Positions 1-9,794 of a DNA stretch of 64,000 nt are shown here, one piece after another. Position 1 is the stretch's first letter, and the number at the start of each line of letters is the position of its first letter. Made by a program: the position numbers and the translations under genes. This stretch comes from Desmospora activa DSM 45169 (GTDB lineage: Bacteria > Bacillota > Bacilli > Thermoactinomycetales > DSM-45169), in the NCBI RefSeq assembly GCF_003046315.1, contig NZ_PZZP01000001.1:2418001-2482000 (forward strand). Reading direction: 5' to 3'. The notes beneath the pieces are model-generated. The model was given only the letters and a program-made list of their open reading frames with translations. It was not told where the DNA came from and made no database searches.

Positions 1-727
1 GATCATAAGGATCGATATCGCTGGTAATCAGCTCTGCTGCATTGGCATCGGTGCGGGCCACCAGGATGGTGGGAACGTTTAGGATATCGGCGGCCAGACG
101 GGCGGAAACCAGATTACGGATCGCTTGCTGGGTAGGGATCAACACCTTGCCTCCCAAATGTCCGCATTTTTTCTCCGACGCCAGTTGATCCTCAAAGTGA
201 ACACCTGCCGCTCCCGCTTCAATCATTCCCTTCATCAATTCAAACACATTGAGCGGCCCACCAAAACCGGCTTCAGCATCGGCGACAATCGGGGCGAACC
301 AATTGCGCTCTCGCTTTCCTTCCGCATGCTCAATCTGATCCGCCCGCTGCAGCGCCTGGTTGATGCGCTTCACCACATGCGGAACACTGTTAGCCGGGTA
401 TAAGCTCTGATCCGGATACATCTGCCCCGCCAGGTTGGCATCGGCGGCTACCTGCCAACCGGAGAGATAAATCGCTTTTAACCCTGCTTTTACCTGTTGC
501 ACCGCTTGATTACCCGTCAGCGCTCCTAACGCTTTTACATGAGGGTCTTGCTGCAGCAGCTCCCACAAACGCTCTGCTCCCTGCCGCGCCAACGTATGTT
601 CAATCGCTACAGATCCTCGCAGCCGTAACACATCCTCCACCGTATAAGGACGATTGATGCCATGCCAGCGCGGGCTATTTTCCCAATCCTCTTGCAATTT
701 TTTTGCCTCTTCATTTTTCCTTGTCAT
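1..727 (-). CDS. aceA: Isocitrate lyase, N-terminal part (cut by left window edge)
   Basis: Cleaves isocitrate to glyoxylate and succinate, the first step of the glyoxylate shunt. About 242 codons are present; the rest lies beyond the left edge. The family signature KKCGH is at residues 186-190 and contains the catalytic Cys. The upstream stretch [15 protein letters not shown] is the Mg-binding region typical of the family. ATG at 727 is preceded by an AGAGGAGAG ribosome site. It lies 144 bp downstream of aceB on the same strand, so the two are probably one acetate/fatty-acid utilisation operon. Family assignment is very secure; only completeness is unknown. Confidence 0.95.
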   Translation of the reverse strand, partial: MTRKNEEAKKLQEDWENSPRWHGINRPYTVEDVLRLRGSVAIEHTLARQGAERLWELLQQDPHVKALGALTGNQAVQQVKAGLKAIYLSGWQVAADANLAGQMYPDQSLYPANSVPHVVKRINQALQRADQIEHAEGKRERNWFAPIVADAEAGFGGPLNVFELMKGMIEAGAAGVHFEDQLASEKKCGHLGGKVLIPTQQAIRNLVSARLAADILNVPTILVARTDANAAELITSDIDPYD

Positions 728-871
728 GATTCGCTCTCCTCTCTTTTTAAACAAAGTGACACGGACACTTGTATTCTGTCACCTAGTAAGCCTCTTCTGT
801 TCAGTGGTAAGCCAACTCCTAAGGAATTACTCCCGTTTTCAACACTTGCTCTCCTCAAATCCTCTCGTTTT

Positions 872-2479
872 TCACAGCCGTTCATATCCGGACAAGGTTA
901 AAAACTCTGCAAATTCATCCTGCTCTGTCAAGTATAAAAACCATTCAGCGGTTTCCTTAAACCGTCCCTGAGAAAACGCTTCTGGACCCTGGTCTTCCTC
1001 AATCTTAGCCAACTCCTCATCCACCATTTGACGAACCAATGCTTGTGTCACCTTGCGTCCATCTTCCAACATGCCGCGGGGATGACGGATCCATTGCCAT
1101 ACCTGCGCCCGTGAGATTTCAGCAGTGGCGGCATCTTCCATCAGATGATCGATGGCGACTGCTCCCACTCCCCGCAACCAGGCTTCCATATACAGCAGGG
1201 CCACGCGAATGTTTTGCCGCAAGCCCGCTTCGGTGATGGAGCCGGTGGGAGCCGCCCGTAGATCTTTTGCTGATACGGCGACATCTTCCCGTTTCTTCTC
1301 AATCTGATTTTGCTTTGGCATATATCGGTCAAAAATGGCCCGTGCCACTGGCACCAACGCCGGATGAGCCACCCATGTGCCATCGTGTCCGTCTTGGGCT
1401 TCCCGCTCCTTATCCGCCTCTACCTGTTTCATCGCTTTTTCGTTGGCGACAGGATCATGTTTAACCGGAATCTGCGCAGCCATGCCGCCGATACAAGGTG
1501 CATGACGACGGTGACAGGTCTTAATCGCCAGCCGAGTATACGCTCGCATAAACGGCACCGTCATCGTCACCTGGGAACGATCCGGCAAAAGCGTATCCGG
1601 GTGATGGCGAAAACGCTTGATAAAGCTAAAGATGTAATCCCAACGACCACAATTTAAACCGGCGGAATGCTCCCGCAGCTCATACAAAATTTCATCCATC
1701 TCATAAGCAGCCAGTATCGTTTCAATCAACACCGTCGCTTTAATGGTACCGGGAGCGATCTTTAACTCCTCTTGGGCAAACGAGAATACATCGTTCCACA
1801 GCCGCGCCTCGCGATGACTCTCCAGTTTGGGCAAGTAGAAGTACGGTCCTGACCCTCGCTTTAACAAGGTTTTGGTATTGTGGAAAAAATAAAGCCCAAA
1901 ATCGAACAACCCAGCGGGAATCGCTTTTCCATCCACATGCACATGTTTCTCATCCAGGTGCCATCCCCGGGGTCGCACCTTTAACACAGCCGGGTGATTT
2001 TGCAACAGATAGCGCTTGCCGTTGCTTCCGGTAAAATCGATGTTACGTCGGATGGCATCCCGCATATTGAGCTGCCCTTGGATGGTATTCTCCCAGGTGG
2101 GGGAGTTGGCGTCTTCAAAATCGGCCATAAACACCTTCGCCCCCGAATTAAGGGCGTTAATCACCATTTTGCGATCGGAGGCAGGGCCCGTAATCTCCAC
2201 CCGCCGATCTCGCAAATCGTGAGGCAAGGGCTCGATCGACCAAGACTTCCGGCGAATCGCTGCCGTCTCCGCCAGAAAATCGGGCCATTCTCCCTCATTG
2301 AGGTGACGCTGCCGCTCCATCCTCCATTGCAACAGTTGATCCCTGCGATCAGAAAAACGACGGCTCAACTTCGCCACAAAGGAAAGGGCTGCAGGAGTTA
2401 AGATTTCGGCAAAGGCGGCGGTAACCGGCCCATTCACCTTCACACCTGCTGGGTGGGGTGGCGACTGTGTACGCACCAA
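872..2479 (-). CDS. aceB: Malate synthase A
   Basis: Condenses glyoxylate with acetyl-CoA to malate, the second glyoxylate-shunt enzyme. About 535 residues, normal for the A-type enzyme. The segment [19 protein letters not shown], followed by [14 protein letters not shown], is characteristic of the family and carries active-site residues. The frame is open further upstream, but the good ribosome site AAAGGAG sits 7 nt before a TTG (2479) and 10 nt before a GTG (2476), so the start is one of these; TTG is used here. The upstream in-frame extension is Cys/Lys-rich and unlike the family. It is followed by aceA on the same strand. A perfect inverted repeat just upstream may be its operator. Confidence 0.93.
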   Translation of the reverse strand: MVRTQSPPHPAGVKVNGPVTAAFAEILTPAALSFVAKLSRRFSDRRDQLLQWRMERQRHLNEGEWPDFLAETAAIRRKSWSIEPLPHDLRDRRVEITGPASDRKMVINALNSGAKVFMADFEDANSPTWENTIQGQLNMRDAIRRNIDFTGSNGKRYLLQNHPAVLKVRPRGWHLDEKHVHVDGKAIPAGLFDFGLYFFHNTKTLLKRGSGPYFYLPKLESHREARLWNDVFSFAQEELKIAPGTIKATVLIETILAAYEMDEILYELREHSAGLNCGRWDYIFSFIKRFRHHPDTLLPDRSQVTMTVPFMRAYTRLAIKTCHRRHAPCIGGMAAQIPVKHDPVANEKAMKQVEADKEREAQDGHDGTWVAHPALVPVARAIFDRYMPKQNQIEKKREDVAVSAKDLRAAPTGSITEAGLRQNIRVALLYMEAWLRGVGAVAIDHLMEDAATAEISRAQVWQWIRHPRGMLEDGRKVTQALVRQMVDEELAKIEEDQGPEAFSQGRFKETAEWFLYLTEQDEFAEFLTLSGYERL

Positions 2480-2501
2480 TCGATCACTCCTTTCATATCT
2501 G

Positions 2502-2521
2502 TTAGAGAACAGATTCTCTAA
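2502..2521. promoter_or_regulatory. Inverted repeat upstream of aceB (possible operator)
   Basis: TTAGAGAA and TTCTCTAA form a perfect 8-bp inverted repeat around a 4-bp centre, 23 bp upstream of the aceB start. The size and place suit a dimeric repressor site near the promoter. The regulator is not identified. Confidence 0.4.
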
Positions 2522-2582
2522 CTTGTGTTGTATTATATAACAGTTGATTTTGGAATGACAATACTTTTTTCTGACTTTACAC

Positions 2583-2607
2583 AAAAAACACCATCGATGA
2601 TGGTGTT
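2583..2607 (-). terminator. Rho-independent terminator after the alpha/beta hydrolase
   Basis: On the minus strand AACACCATC and GATGGTGTT form a 9-bp stem around a 3-nt loop, followed by a run of T. It lies 66 bp past the stop codon at 2673. Confidence 0.75.
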
Positions 2608-2672
2608 AAGGCGATTCGTATAGCGGTTTTAGACTAAAAATCGGGCTAACGCTTAAATCATCAGGAAGCCTA

Positions 2673-3620
2673 TCAAGAACATTTACGCAAAAATTGAACC
2701 AGCTCTGTACGCAACTGTGATATTCCCGGTTCTTCCAAAGGGAAATGTCCGGCATTTCCAAGCAGAACCGTCTGTTTGGCAACCGGCAATCGCTGAAAAA
2801 AAGGCTGGGATACGGCAACCGGCGTCCAGCGGTCATCCGCCGGATGTAACAATAATACGGGACAGACATCAAATTGTTCCGGGGGGATCGTCTGATGTTC
2901 CCACCAGCTGCGAATCCACCTTCCGGGCATCCAGGTGCCACCGCCCAAGGGATCTTTCGCAATGATTTTGGCTATCTCCGGGTCGTTTACGATTGCGTTC
3001 ATCTTTGCAATCCAGCGCATGGGGATACGCATGGGATCAAGTAACGGACGCCCTACCTTAAAAAGCGGCCCGATCAATGATCCCATCCAGGAATATAGCG
3101 AAACAGCCCTTCGCACTTGAGGGTCTTGCGGGTCCAGTAAACAAGTAGCTGCGATTCCTGCCGGAATACGGCTGCGTGCCGCTGCTTCATATGCTAACAG
3201 TCCACCCATACTTCCTCCAAACAGAACGATCGGACGTGAATCCCGCTGTTGTTCCGCACGGATAAAATCGATTGCAAAATCCACCCAATCTTGATATAGA
3301 AAGGCATCTTTCTTTGGAACCTGAGTCAAACCATAACCGGGAAGATCCGGGACAACGGCTTCATAACCAGACTGCTGCGCCATTATACCGTATGGGGCCA
3401 TTAAGCGCCCATATCCACCTCCACCATGGAAGATGATTAATTTAGCCGAAGATTGTTTCACCTCGTAACGATCCACATGGATACGAGATTCTTTCCAACC
3501 ATACCATTCTTCTTTCGGCAGATTGGCATGATTCAACTGAAATGATTCCGGGAAAAAGGATTGAATTTTTCCCCAACCTTCTTGATGATGGTAACGAGGC
3601 GATTGTTGATCCCCTCTCAT
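2673..3620 (-). CDS. Alpha/beta hydrolase
   Basis: About 315 residues with the alpha/beta hydrolase fold. The oxyanion region is HGGGGYG, the nucleophile elbow is FGGSMGG, the acid residue lies in HPADDRW and the catalytic His in GNAGHFP, so the Ser-Asp-His triad is complete. No signal peptide is evident, so it is probably cytoplasmic; the substrate is unknown. The frame extends to 3752 but would then overlap the divergent regulator. ATG at 3620 has a GGAG site 7 nt upstream and is preferred. The divergent TetR gene starts 92 bp away, which suggests that regulator controls it. Confidence 0.8.
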   Translation of the reverse strand: MRGDQQSPRYHHQEGWGKIQSFFPESFQLNHANLPKEEWYGWKESRIHVDRYEVKQSSAKLIIFHGGGGYGRLMAPYGIMAQQSGYEAVVPDLPGYGLTQVPKKDAFLYQDWVDFAIDFIRAEQQRDSRPIVLFGGSMGGLLAYEAAARSRIPAGIAATCLLDPQDPQVRRAVSLYSWMGSLIGPLFKVGRPLLDPMRIPMRWIAKMNAIVNDPEIAKIIAKDPLGGGTWMPGRWIRSWWEHQTIPPEQFDVCPVLLLHPADDRWTPVAVSQPFFQRLPVAKQTVLLGNAGHFPLEEPGISQLRTELVQFLRKCS

Positions 3621-3712
3621 GCTTCCACTCCATCTCCTTTCAAACGCGATCCTATCATTAGAATAAAAGCAACACGCTTTCTTTTCTACTCGCATCTGGA
3701 AAGGAGCTCCGT

Positions 3713-4318
3713 ATGGGTATCGATGACGGGATAAAGCCGCGTAAAACGCCAAAACAGAAGCGTTCCCAAGAAACGGTAACCTTTATTTTAGAAGCAGCTG
3801 CTCAGGTTTTTGGTGAAAAAGGTTACAAAAAGACAACCACCAACCATATCGCTGAACGAGCCGGTGTATCCATCGGTACGATTTATCAATACTTTCCCAA
3901 TAAAGATGCACTATTGCTGGTTCTGGCCGAGCATCATATCTCACAGGGAAAACAAAGAATAGTAAGCAAGATCCACTCCTGTCGGACGGACGCATCAGCT
4001 GAGCAGTTGTTACGGATTCTGGTGGATGAAGTGATTTCATTTCATCATGAGAATCGGTCTCTAAATGGTCTGATCTATGATGAAGCACCGAGAAATCGAG
4101 AACTTCTCCATGCATTGCAAGAGGCAAAAACAGAAATCGCCCAACAAGTACCTCTCTTTTCCCATCGTGATCCAAAAAGATTATTAAAGTCAATCATCCT
4201 GGTGGATCTGATTTATACCCTCATCCATGAAGTTGTCCTTCAACCGCCAGCAGGATTTTCCACAGAGGATTGCAAGGAAGAAGTGATTCGGATCTGTTTG
4301 ACTTATCTGAAGGAATGA
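3713..4318 (+). CDS. TetR/AcrR family transcriptional regulator
   Basis: 201 residues, the usual TetR length. The N-terminal helix-turn-helix includes AAAQVFGEKGYKKTTTNHIA followed by GVSIGTIYQYFPNK, the classic TetR DNA-binding pattern at about residues 22-70. The C-terminal half is the variable ligand and dimer domain. ATG at 3713 follows a GGAAAGGAG ribosome site. It is transcribed away from the alpha/beta hydrolase across 92 bp, so it likely represses that gene and itself in response to an unknown small molecule. Confidence 0.88.
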   Translation: MGIDDGIKPRKTPKQKRSQETVTFILEAAAQVFGEKGYKKTTTNHIAERAGVSIGTIYQYFPNKDALLLVLAEHHISQGKQRIVSKIHSCRTDASAEQLLRILVDEVISFHHENRSLNGLIYDEAPRNRELLHALQEAKTEIAQQVPLFSHRDPKRLLKSIILVDLIYTLIHEVVLQPPAGFSTEDCKEEVIRICLTYLKE

Positions 4319-4334
4319 TGTCCTTTCCCATAAC

Positions 4335-4364
4335 TTCCGACCATTTACGGGGATGTGCTATACT
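4335..4364 (+). promoter_or_regulatory. Putative promoter of dapH
   Basis: An extended -10 element, TGCTATACT (TATACT at 4359-4364), has a weak -35 (TTCCGA, 4335-4340) 18 bp upstream. It ends 66 bp before the dapH start. The -35 match is poor. Confidence 0.4.
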
Positions 4365-4430
4365 TGGGGAGAAGCATGGTTTTAGCCACTCGAAACTTAC
4401 TTAAACGCTGATAGAAAGGGTGCTCACAAC

Positions 4431-5141
4431 GTGGAACAAATGGACGCCAACCAAATTATCGAGTTTATCCAGAAAAGCGAAAAGAAAACACCGGTCAAGG
4501 TCCATATCAAAGGGGACACTGACGGGATCGACTTTGGCAAAGGCGTACAAACCTTTATCAACGGCGGTGTCGGTGTGCTGTTCGGGGATTGGAATGTCTT
4601 AAAGCCCGTATTGGAAGCCAACCGGGATAAAATCGAAGATTACGCTGTGGAAAACGATCGCCGCAACTCCGCCATTCCGCTGCTAGATCTAAAAGACATC
4701 CAAGCGCGGATCGAACCGGGAGCCATCATTCGCGATCAAGTGGAGATCGGCAAAAACGTAGTTATCATGATGGGAGCTTCCATCAATATCGGTGCAGTCA
4801 TCGGTGACGGTACCATGATTGATATGAATGTAGTAGTCGGCGGTCGCGGCACCATCGGCAAAAACTGCCACATCGGAGCGGGTTCGGTTATCGCTGGTGT
4901 GATTGAGCCGCCTTCCGCCAAACCGGTGGTGATCGAGGATGATGTTGTTGTTGGTGCCAACGCCGTCATTTTGGAAGGGGTTCGAGTCGGTAAAGGATCC
5001 GTTGTTGCCGCCGGCGCCGTCGTCGTGGACGATGTACCGGAAAACAGTGTGGTCGCCGGCATTCCCGCCAAGGTGATCAAACAGATTGATGAGAAAACCC
5101 GTGCAAAAACGGAGATTAAGCAAGAGCTGCGTCAACTGTAA
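4431..5141 (+). CDS. dapH: 2,3,4,5-tetrahydropyridine-2,6-dicarboxylate N-acetyltransferase
   Basis: Transfers acetyl from acetyl-CoA to tetrahydrodipicolinate, opening the acetylase branch of lysine/diaminopimelate synthesis. 236 residues, the standard DapH length. The N-terminal about 85 residues are the DapH-specific domain; the C-terminal half is a left-handed beta helix of hexapeptide repeats (for example [19 protein letters not shown]). GTG at 4431 follows AAAGGGTG. The next two genes encode the following steps of the same branch, though 375 bp separate dapH from them. DAP also feeds peptidoglycan and, as dipicolinate precursor, spores. Confidence 0.95.
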   Translation: MEQMDANQIIEFIQKSEKKTPVKVHIKGDTDGIDFGKGVQTFINGGVGVLFGDWNVLKPVLEANRDKIEDYAVENDRRNSAIPLLDLKDIQARIEPGAIIRDQVEIGKNVVIMMGASINIGAVIGDGTMIDMNVVVGGRGTIGKNCHIGAGSVIAGVIEPPSAKPVVIEDDVVVGANAVILEGVRVGKGSVVAAGAVVVDDVPENSVVAGIPAKVIKQIDEKTRAKTEIKQELRQL

Positions 5142-5516
5142 GGGAGTATCGGGACCACCTCTGATCTCCTTTGTAGACACAGTAGGATTCGGTTTGATTG
5201 TTGATAAAGTAGGATTCGATTCCGATTATCCAACCTCTCCCTTTTCCATTTTACAATGAAGCGTTGTTTTTTCGAGCCCTCCGAATTAGTTAGCGGCTAA
5301 AGCAAAAGCGATGGGCCTAAAACTTACTGTCCTACTAGGGGATTTTTAAATAACGAAGTGAACGGAGAGTATAGCGGTTGAAACCGTCACTGTCTCCACT
5401 GGACAACCGATCGGCGAGAAACCTCCAATCAACCATTTCCCTTTATATCCGTTTGTCAGCACGTTGGGTCGCCGCGGCGGCCCTTCTTCACTATCCCAAG
5501 CAAGGAGGGATTACCC
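5142..5516 (+). other. Structured leader / intergenic region before the aminotransferase
   Basis: No gene is visible. It holds two direct copies of AGTAGGATTCG (5181 and 5208), a region able to fold as GGAGA...TCTCC enclosing CGGTT...AACCG (about 5364-5400), and a strong GC hairpin GGGTCGCC/GGCGGCCC at 5466-5483. The GC hairpin lacks a T run. It lies 33 bp before the start codon and 20 bp before the AAGGAGG site. The layout suggests a regulated 5' leader, but no known riboswitch or T-box core was recognised. Confidence 0.3.
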
Positions 5517-6728
5517 GTGTCTCAATGGCATGACTTGGATCAACAGTATTTGATGTCCACGTATCACCGCCTTCCGATCGCAATCGAACGGGCGGAGGGA
5601 AACCATCTGTATGATACGGAGGGCAGCTCTTATCTGGACTTGTTTACTGGGCTGGCGGTCAACATTTTAGGCCATTCCCACCCCGCGATTGTACGACGCT
5701 TGCAGGAGCAAGGGGAGCGCTTCCTCCACATCTCCAACAAATTCCTAAACCCACCCGCTATTCAACTGGCCCAGCGGTTAGTGGAAAACAGTATCCCGGG
5801 CAAAGTCTTTTTCACCAATTCCGGTGCGGAAGCAACGGAAGCAGCGGTCAAGCTGGTTCATAAATGGAGCCAGGCGACAGGCGGGGAGCGACAAGGATTT
5901 GTGGTGATGGAAAAAAGCTTTCATGGCCGCACCCTTGGCGCCGTTAGACTCACCCGGCAAGCGGGCGTCTATCAGGACTTTCCGCAGCCGGATTTTCCTG
6001 TATTTGAGGTGCCTCCCAACGACATCGACGCACTGCGGGCCGTTTGTGAACAGGAGCGCCCCGCCGCCATCCTGGCTGAGCCGATCCTAGGTTCCGGCGG
6101 AGTACAACCGTTAGCGGAAAGCTATCTGCAAGCGATGGCAACCCTTGCGCAGGAACAAGGTATGATGCTCTGTATGGATGAGATCCAGACCGGCGTCGGC
6201 CGGACGGGCACGTTTTTTGCCTACCAAGCCTATAACTTCTCGCCTGATGTGATTCTGTTTGCCAAAGGCATCGGCGGTGGTTTACCTTTGGGCGGTATCA
6301 TCGCTGGCGAAGCCATTGCTCACCTCTTCCAACCAGGCGATCACGGCACCACTTTTGCCCCTTCACCGCTGAGTGCAGCCTTGGGATTAGCGGTGGTGGA
6401 AGAGCTACTGGATAACGGCGGTCTGGAACAGGGACGGGAGAATGCCACTTATCTGTGGGAAGCGCTCGCCCGCTTACGCCAACAGCATCCCGATGTGATC
6501 GGCGCCATCCGCGGCAAGGGCATGATGATCGGGCTGGATACCCATCTCTCACCGGAAGCCGCTCTTCGTTTACAGCAAGGATTGCTGCAAGACGGCGTTT
6601 TAGTGGATATCGCCCAGCAACGGGTGGTGCGCCTCTTACCACCGCTCACCCTGAAGCGGGAAGAGACCGACTTTTTCATTGAGCGGTTAAGTGCTCATCT
6701 CGCCCGTAGCGGGGAGGAAGTTTTATGA
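5517..6728 (+). CDS. Class III aminotransferase, probable N-acetyl-L,L-diaminopimelate aminotransferase
   Basis: A PLP enzyme of the ArgD-like (class III) family, 403 residues. It has [16 protein letters not shown] for phosphate binding, the PLP-ring Asp221 in [12 protein letters not shown] and the Schiff-base Lys250 in [13 protein letters not shown]. Sequence alone would suggest acetylornithine aminotransferase. However, it overlaps dapL by 4 bp (ATGA) and follows dapH, so it most likely moves the amino group onto N-acetyl-2-amino-6-oxopimelate. In Bacillus subtilis this step is done by the class I enzyme PatA, so this would be a non-homologous solution. GTG start after AAGGAGG with 8-nt spacing. 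No arginine genes are nearby. Confidence 0.82.
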   Translation: MSQWHDLDQQYLMSTYHRLPIAIERAEGNHLYDTEGSSYLDLFTGLAVNILGHSHPAIVRRLQEQGERFLHISNKFLNPPAIQLAQRLVENSIPGKVFFTNSGAEATEAAVKLVHKWSQATGGERQGFVVMEKSFHGRTLGAVRLTRQAGVYQDFPQPDFPVFEVPPNDIDALRAVCEQERPAAILAEPILGSGGVQPLAESYLQAMATLAQEQGMMLCMDEIQTGVGRTGTFFAYQAYNFSPDVILFAKGIGGGLPLGGIIAGEAIAHLFQPGDHGTTFAPSPLSAALGLAVVEELLDNGGLEQGRENATYLWEALARLRQQHPDVIGAIRGKGMMIGLDTHLSPEAALRLQQGLLQDGVLVDIAQQRVVRLLPPLTLKREETDFFIERLSAHLARSGEEVL

Positions 6729-7858
6729 ACCTTCATCCCTTTATCGGCGTGCGGCGGGAGCTGCACCAAATCCCTGAACCTGGCTTCAAAGAAGAAAAAA
6801 CCCAACGCTATCTGCTCGATTTTCTGTCGAAATTGCCGCAAGAGCGGCTGGCGATCAAAACCTGGCGCACCGGCGTGTTGGTGCGGATTCACGGTCGTAA
6901 CCCCCGCCGCACCTTAGGCTGGCGCACCGATATTGACGGCCTCCCGATTGAAGAGGAGACCGGACTTCCGTTTCACTCCCACCACCCCGGCTATATGCAC
7001 GCCTGCGGTCATGATATGCATATGGCTATCGCCTTAGGGATCATAGATGCACTGGTACGGGAACCGATCGACGATGATGTGGTCGTCTTGTTCCAACCGG
7101 CGGAAGAAGGGCCCGGCGGCGCTTTGCCGATGCTGGAAAGTGATGCGTTTCGCCAGTGGAAGCCGGATGAATTGTTTGCCCTTCATATTGGTCCCGATTG
7201 GCCGGTGGGCACCGTCGCCACTCGGCCCGGCATCCTGTTTGCCAATACATCGGAGCTATTTATCGATTTGGAGGGGATCGGCGGCCACGCCTCGCTGCCT
7301 CACCGCAGCAACGATATGGTGATCGCCGCCTCACAATTGGCGATGCAACTGCAGACTATCATCTCCCGCAATATCGATCCGTTGGATTCCGCCATCCTCA
7401 CCTTGGGCAAAATCACCATCGGAACCAAGCAAAACATCATCCCCGGCAAAGCCCGCCTCGAAGGAACAATTCGCACCTTGTCAATGGAATCGATGGAGAA
7501 AATAAAACACCGTGTACGCCAGTTGGTCAAAGGGATTGAAACCGGTTTTGAATGTAAAGCTCACATCGATTGGGGAGCCAACTACTGCCAAGTGGAAAAT
7601 GATGAAACCCTCACCACAGCATTTATGGAGTGGGCGCAACAAGAAGGCGGTGTCCATGTCATTCACTGTCGGGAAGCGATGGCAGGAGAAGACTTTGGCT
7701 ACTTCCTGCGGGAGATCCCCGGTTTTCTGTTCTGGCTCGGCGTCGACACTGAACACGGTCTGCATCATCCCCGACTAGAGCCAAAGGAAGAAGCGATTCC
7801 AACGGCAATCCAATTGGTGACAAAGTATTTTCGCTGGCGAGGAAATCACGCTGGATAA
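6725..7858 (+). CDS. dapL: N-acetyldiaminopimelate deacetylase (M20 family)
   Basis: Removes the acetyl group from N-acetyl-L,L-DAP to give L,L-DAP, the last step of the acetyl branch. 377 residues, the standard length. Metal-binding motifs of the M20 amidohydrolases are present: [18 protein letters not shown] and [15 protein letters not shown] near residues 65-110, the Glu pair in [11 protein letters not shown], and the late His in GLHHPRLEP. The start overlaps the aminotransferase stop (ATGA), so translation is coupled. Related M20 enzymes act on hippurate or other N-acyl amino acids, but the context makes DapL the best call. Confidence 0.93.
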   Translation: MNLHPFIGVRRELHQIPEPGFKEEKTQRYLLDFLSKLPQERLAIKTWRTGVLVRIHGRNPRRTLGWRTDIDGLPIEEETGLPFHSHHPGYMHACGHDMHMAIALGIIDALVREPIDDDVVVLFQPAEEGPGGALPMLESDAFRQWKPDELFALHIGPDWPVGTVATRPGILFANTSELFIDLEGIGGHASLPHRSNDMVIAASQLAMQLQTIISRNIDPLDSAILTLGKITIGTKQNIIPGKARLEGTIRTLSMESMEKIKHRVRQLVKGIETGFECKAHIDWGANYCQVENDETLTTAFMEWAQQEGGVHVIHCREAMAGEDFGYFLREIPGFLFWLGVDTEHGLHHPRLEPKEEAIPTAIQLVTKYFRWRGNHAG

Positions 7859-8028
7859 CGCTTCACTTTATCAGGGGAACACTTTTTTAGCGTAGAACCT
7901 CCGCCACTGTATATCCCTTTCATGAAATGAGAAACGGCAGGGTTGAGAATGAAGTCCAACTTGCTACCACACTGAGTAGAGACAGATCACAGTACTGCCC
8001 TGCAATTCATGGGCTTATTAGATTTTTT
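7859..8028 (+). other. Intergenic stretch, possible small RNA upstream of a terminator
   Basis: No ORF with a ribosome site was found. GCAGGG (about 7945) and CCCTGC (about 7998) could close a long stem, and the region runs straight into a strong terminator at 8029-8057, so it may be the 3' untranslated region of dapL or an independent small RNA. No known RNA family was recognised. Confidence 0.2.
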
Positions 8029-8057
8029 ATACGGCATCCAATGCCGTATTTATTTTT
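8029..8057 (+). terminator. Rho-independent terminator
   Basis: ATACGGCAT and ATGCCGTAT form a perfect 9-bp stem with a 3-nt loop, followed by TTATTTTTG. It ends the dapL unit or a small RNA just upstream. Confidence 0.8.
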
Positions 8058-8138
8058 GTCTACGTTACAGCGAGGGGGCACCCCGCCAGTTTGTTCAGTT
8101 GCGAAACCAGTTTCTGTGAGTTGTAGTTTAACAATTTC

Positions 8139-8206
8139 TTGACAACTCCAATCACCTTTGGATACAGTTTTTATGAACAAAAATTAGTTTCGTTCATATG
8201 TTCATA
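8139..8206 (+). promoter_or_regulatory. Promoter and TetR-type operator of the hydrolase-tetR operon
   Basis: A consensus -35 TTGACA (8139-8144) is followed after 17 bp by GATACA as a weak -10. Just downstream TATGAAC (8172-8178) and GTTCATA (8192-8198) form an inverted repeat, with a second overlapping GTTCATA at 8200-8206. Half-sites of this kind next to the start site fit autorepression by the TetR protein encoded in the same operon. Confidence 0.55.
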
Positions 8207-8234
8207 TTATATCAACTCCATTGGAGGAAAAACA

Positions 8235-9125
8235 ATGTCCACCACAATCTACAAAAGTCCCGCAGGTGAGGTAAAGATGATGGAGCTTTACAACAAACAA
8301 CTGGCCAAACTAAAGATTGAATACAAAACTACCCAAATTGACACTCGCTTCGGTTCTACACATGTCATCATTACGGGGCCCGAACACGCCCCACCCGTTC
8401 TTCTTTTTCAAGGCGGCAATACAACCAACCCGTATATTCTGGAAAAGTTCCTCCCTCTTGCCAAACATTTTCGCCTCTATGCGCCGGATACCGTCGGTCA
8501 CCCCGGCAAAAGTGCCCAAAACTCTCTATCGCCGCGTGATACCAGTTATGGGAAGTGGGCCGTTGACATCATGGATGGATTGGGACTTGCTCAAGCTTCT
8601 GTTGTTGGTACATCATGGGGAGGTGGGATTCTGCTCCAGTTAGGCGCCTGTACCCCTGAGCGGATCACAAAAGCGGTTCTCATCGTTCCTGCCGGAATCG
8701 CCAATAGCTCGATGCGCCGAGTGATAAAGGATTTAGCCATTCCTATGTTCCTGTATCAGCTATTCCCAAACCGAAAACGACTGTTGCAAGCGATCCAGCC
8801 CCTCGCCTCCGATCCAGATGAAGACACCATTGAAATGGTTCAAACGGTCTTTCATCATGTCAAAGTAAAAGCGGAAATGCCGGGAAATGTTACAAAAGAA
8901 GAATTAGCCGCCTTTACCGCCCCAACGATGCTGTTTGCCGCTGAGAACGATATCATTTTCCCAGCAAATCGGGTGATTCCACAAGCAAAAAAGGTGATCC
9001 CCAATTTAACGGTGGCGGAACAATTAAACGGCGCTTCTCATCTGTTTTTTCAGTCTTATGATCAGCTTCAATATGTGCAAAAGCAAATTTCCGATTTTTT
9101 GTTACACGCCGCAAAGGAGTCCTAA
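8235..9125 (+). CDS. Alpha/beta hydrolase
   Basis: 296 residues, alpha/beta hydrolase fold. The nucleophile elbow is VVGTSWGGGI, the oxyanion region is FQGGN, and Asp and His candidates lie in FAAENDIIFP and GASHLFFQ. No signal peptide. ATG at 8235 follows TTGGAGG with good spacing and is preferred over an upstream in-frame ATG inside the promoter region. The TetR gene begins 3 bp after its stop, so the pair is one operon under its own repressor. The substrate is unknown; such pairs often handle a toxic ester or lactone. Confidence 0.8.
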   Translation: MSTTIYKSPAGEVKMMELYNKQLAKLKIEYKTTQIDTRFGSTHVIITGPEHAPPVLLFQGGNTTNPYILEKFLPLAKHFRLYAPDTVGHPGKSAQNSLSPRDTSYGKWAVDIMDGLGLAQASVVGTSWGGGILLQLGACTPERITKAVLIVPAGIANSSMRRVIKDLAIPMFLYQLFPNRKRLLQAIQPLASDPDEDTIEMVQTVFHHVKVKAEMPGNVTKEELAAFTAPTMLFAAENDIIFPANRVIPQAKKVIPNLTVAEQLNGASHLFFQSYDQLQYVQKQISDFLLHAAKES

Positions 9126-9128
9126 CTC

Positions 9129-9737
9129 ATGGTAAAAGGATTTAGTGAACGGGAAAAAGAGATCATCCGCAACAAACTGATGGAAGTAGGAAGAGAGCGC
9201 TTTGGATCACAAGGATTAAAAAAGACGAGCATCCGCGAATTGACGGATGCAGTCGGCATTGCCCAAGGATCGTTCTATCTCTTTTTTCACTCCAAAGAAG
9301 AGTTGTTCTTTCGCATCTTGGAAATCGAGGAAGCGTCCATTCAACAAAAATTACAGTCGACTACTTTGGAACCCGTTACCGCCGAATCCTTTAAGCAATG
9401 GATTCTAAAGGCATTGACGTTGGCGGAAAACAACCCCATTGTTCGCCGCCTCTATGTAGATGGCGAGTATGAATTGATGTTGCGAAAACTACAGCAAGAA
9501 GTGATTGAGCAGCATATCCAAAAAGACGCAGATGCACTGCTCCCACTCATTTCGTCATGGCAACAGCAAGGGTTGATTCTAGCAAAAAAGCCGGAAATGA
9601 TCGCCAGTGTCATCCGATCTCTTTTTTTGTTGACATTGCACAAAAAAGAGATCGGCGAAGACATCTATGACGAAACCATCGACCTCATAGTTGAACTCAT
9701 CGCTTCCGGCCTGGTTACAAAAAAGGGGAAGGCATGA
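9129..9737 (+). CDS. TetR/AcrR family transcriptional regulator
   Basis: 202 residues. The N-terminal HTH is clear: FGSQGLKKTSIRELTDAVG followed by IAQGSFYLFFHSKEELFF. The C-terminal domain is variable. It is the second gene of an operon with the alpha/beta hydrolase. The inverted repeats TATGAAC/GTTCATA in front of the operon are the likely target, which would make this a self-regulating unit. Confidence 0.88.
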   Translation: MVKGFSEREKEIIRNKLMEVGRERFGSQGLKKTSIRELTDAVGIAQGSFYLFFHSKEELFFRILEIEEASIQQKLQSTTLEPVTAESFKQWILKALTLAENNPIVRRLYVDGEYELMLRKLQQEVIEQHIQKDADALLPLISSWQQQGLILAKKPEMIASVIRSLFLLTLHKKEIGEDIYDETIDLIVELIASGLVTKKGKA

Positions 9738-9794
9738 TTTTATCACACCTTCTCTTGAGCTGATACCCCCACTTCCTGTAATCGACACCGATTT

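Noticed and set aside
5142-5516. T-box or lysine riboswitch before the DAP aminotransferase
   Set aside because: The conserved T-box core (GGTGG...ACCGCG type) and the L-box core were not found, and the GC hairpin lacks a T run. Reported only as a structured leader.
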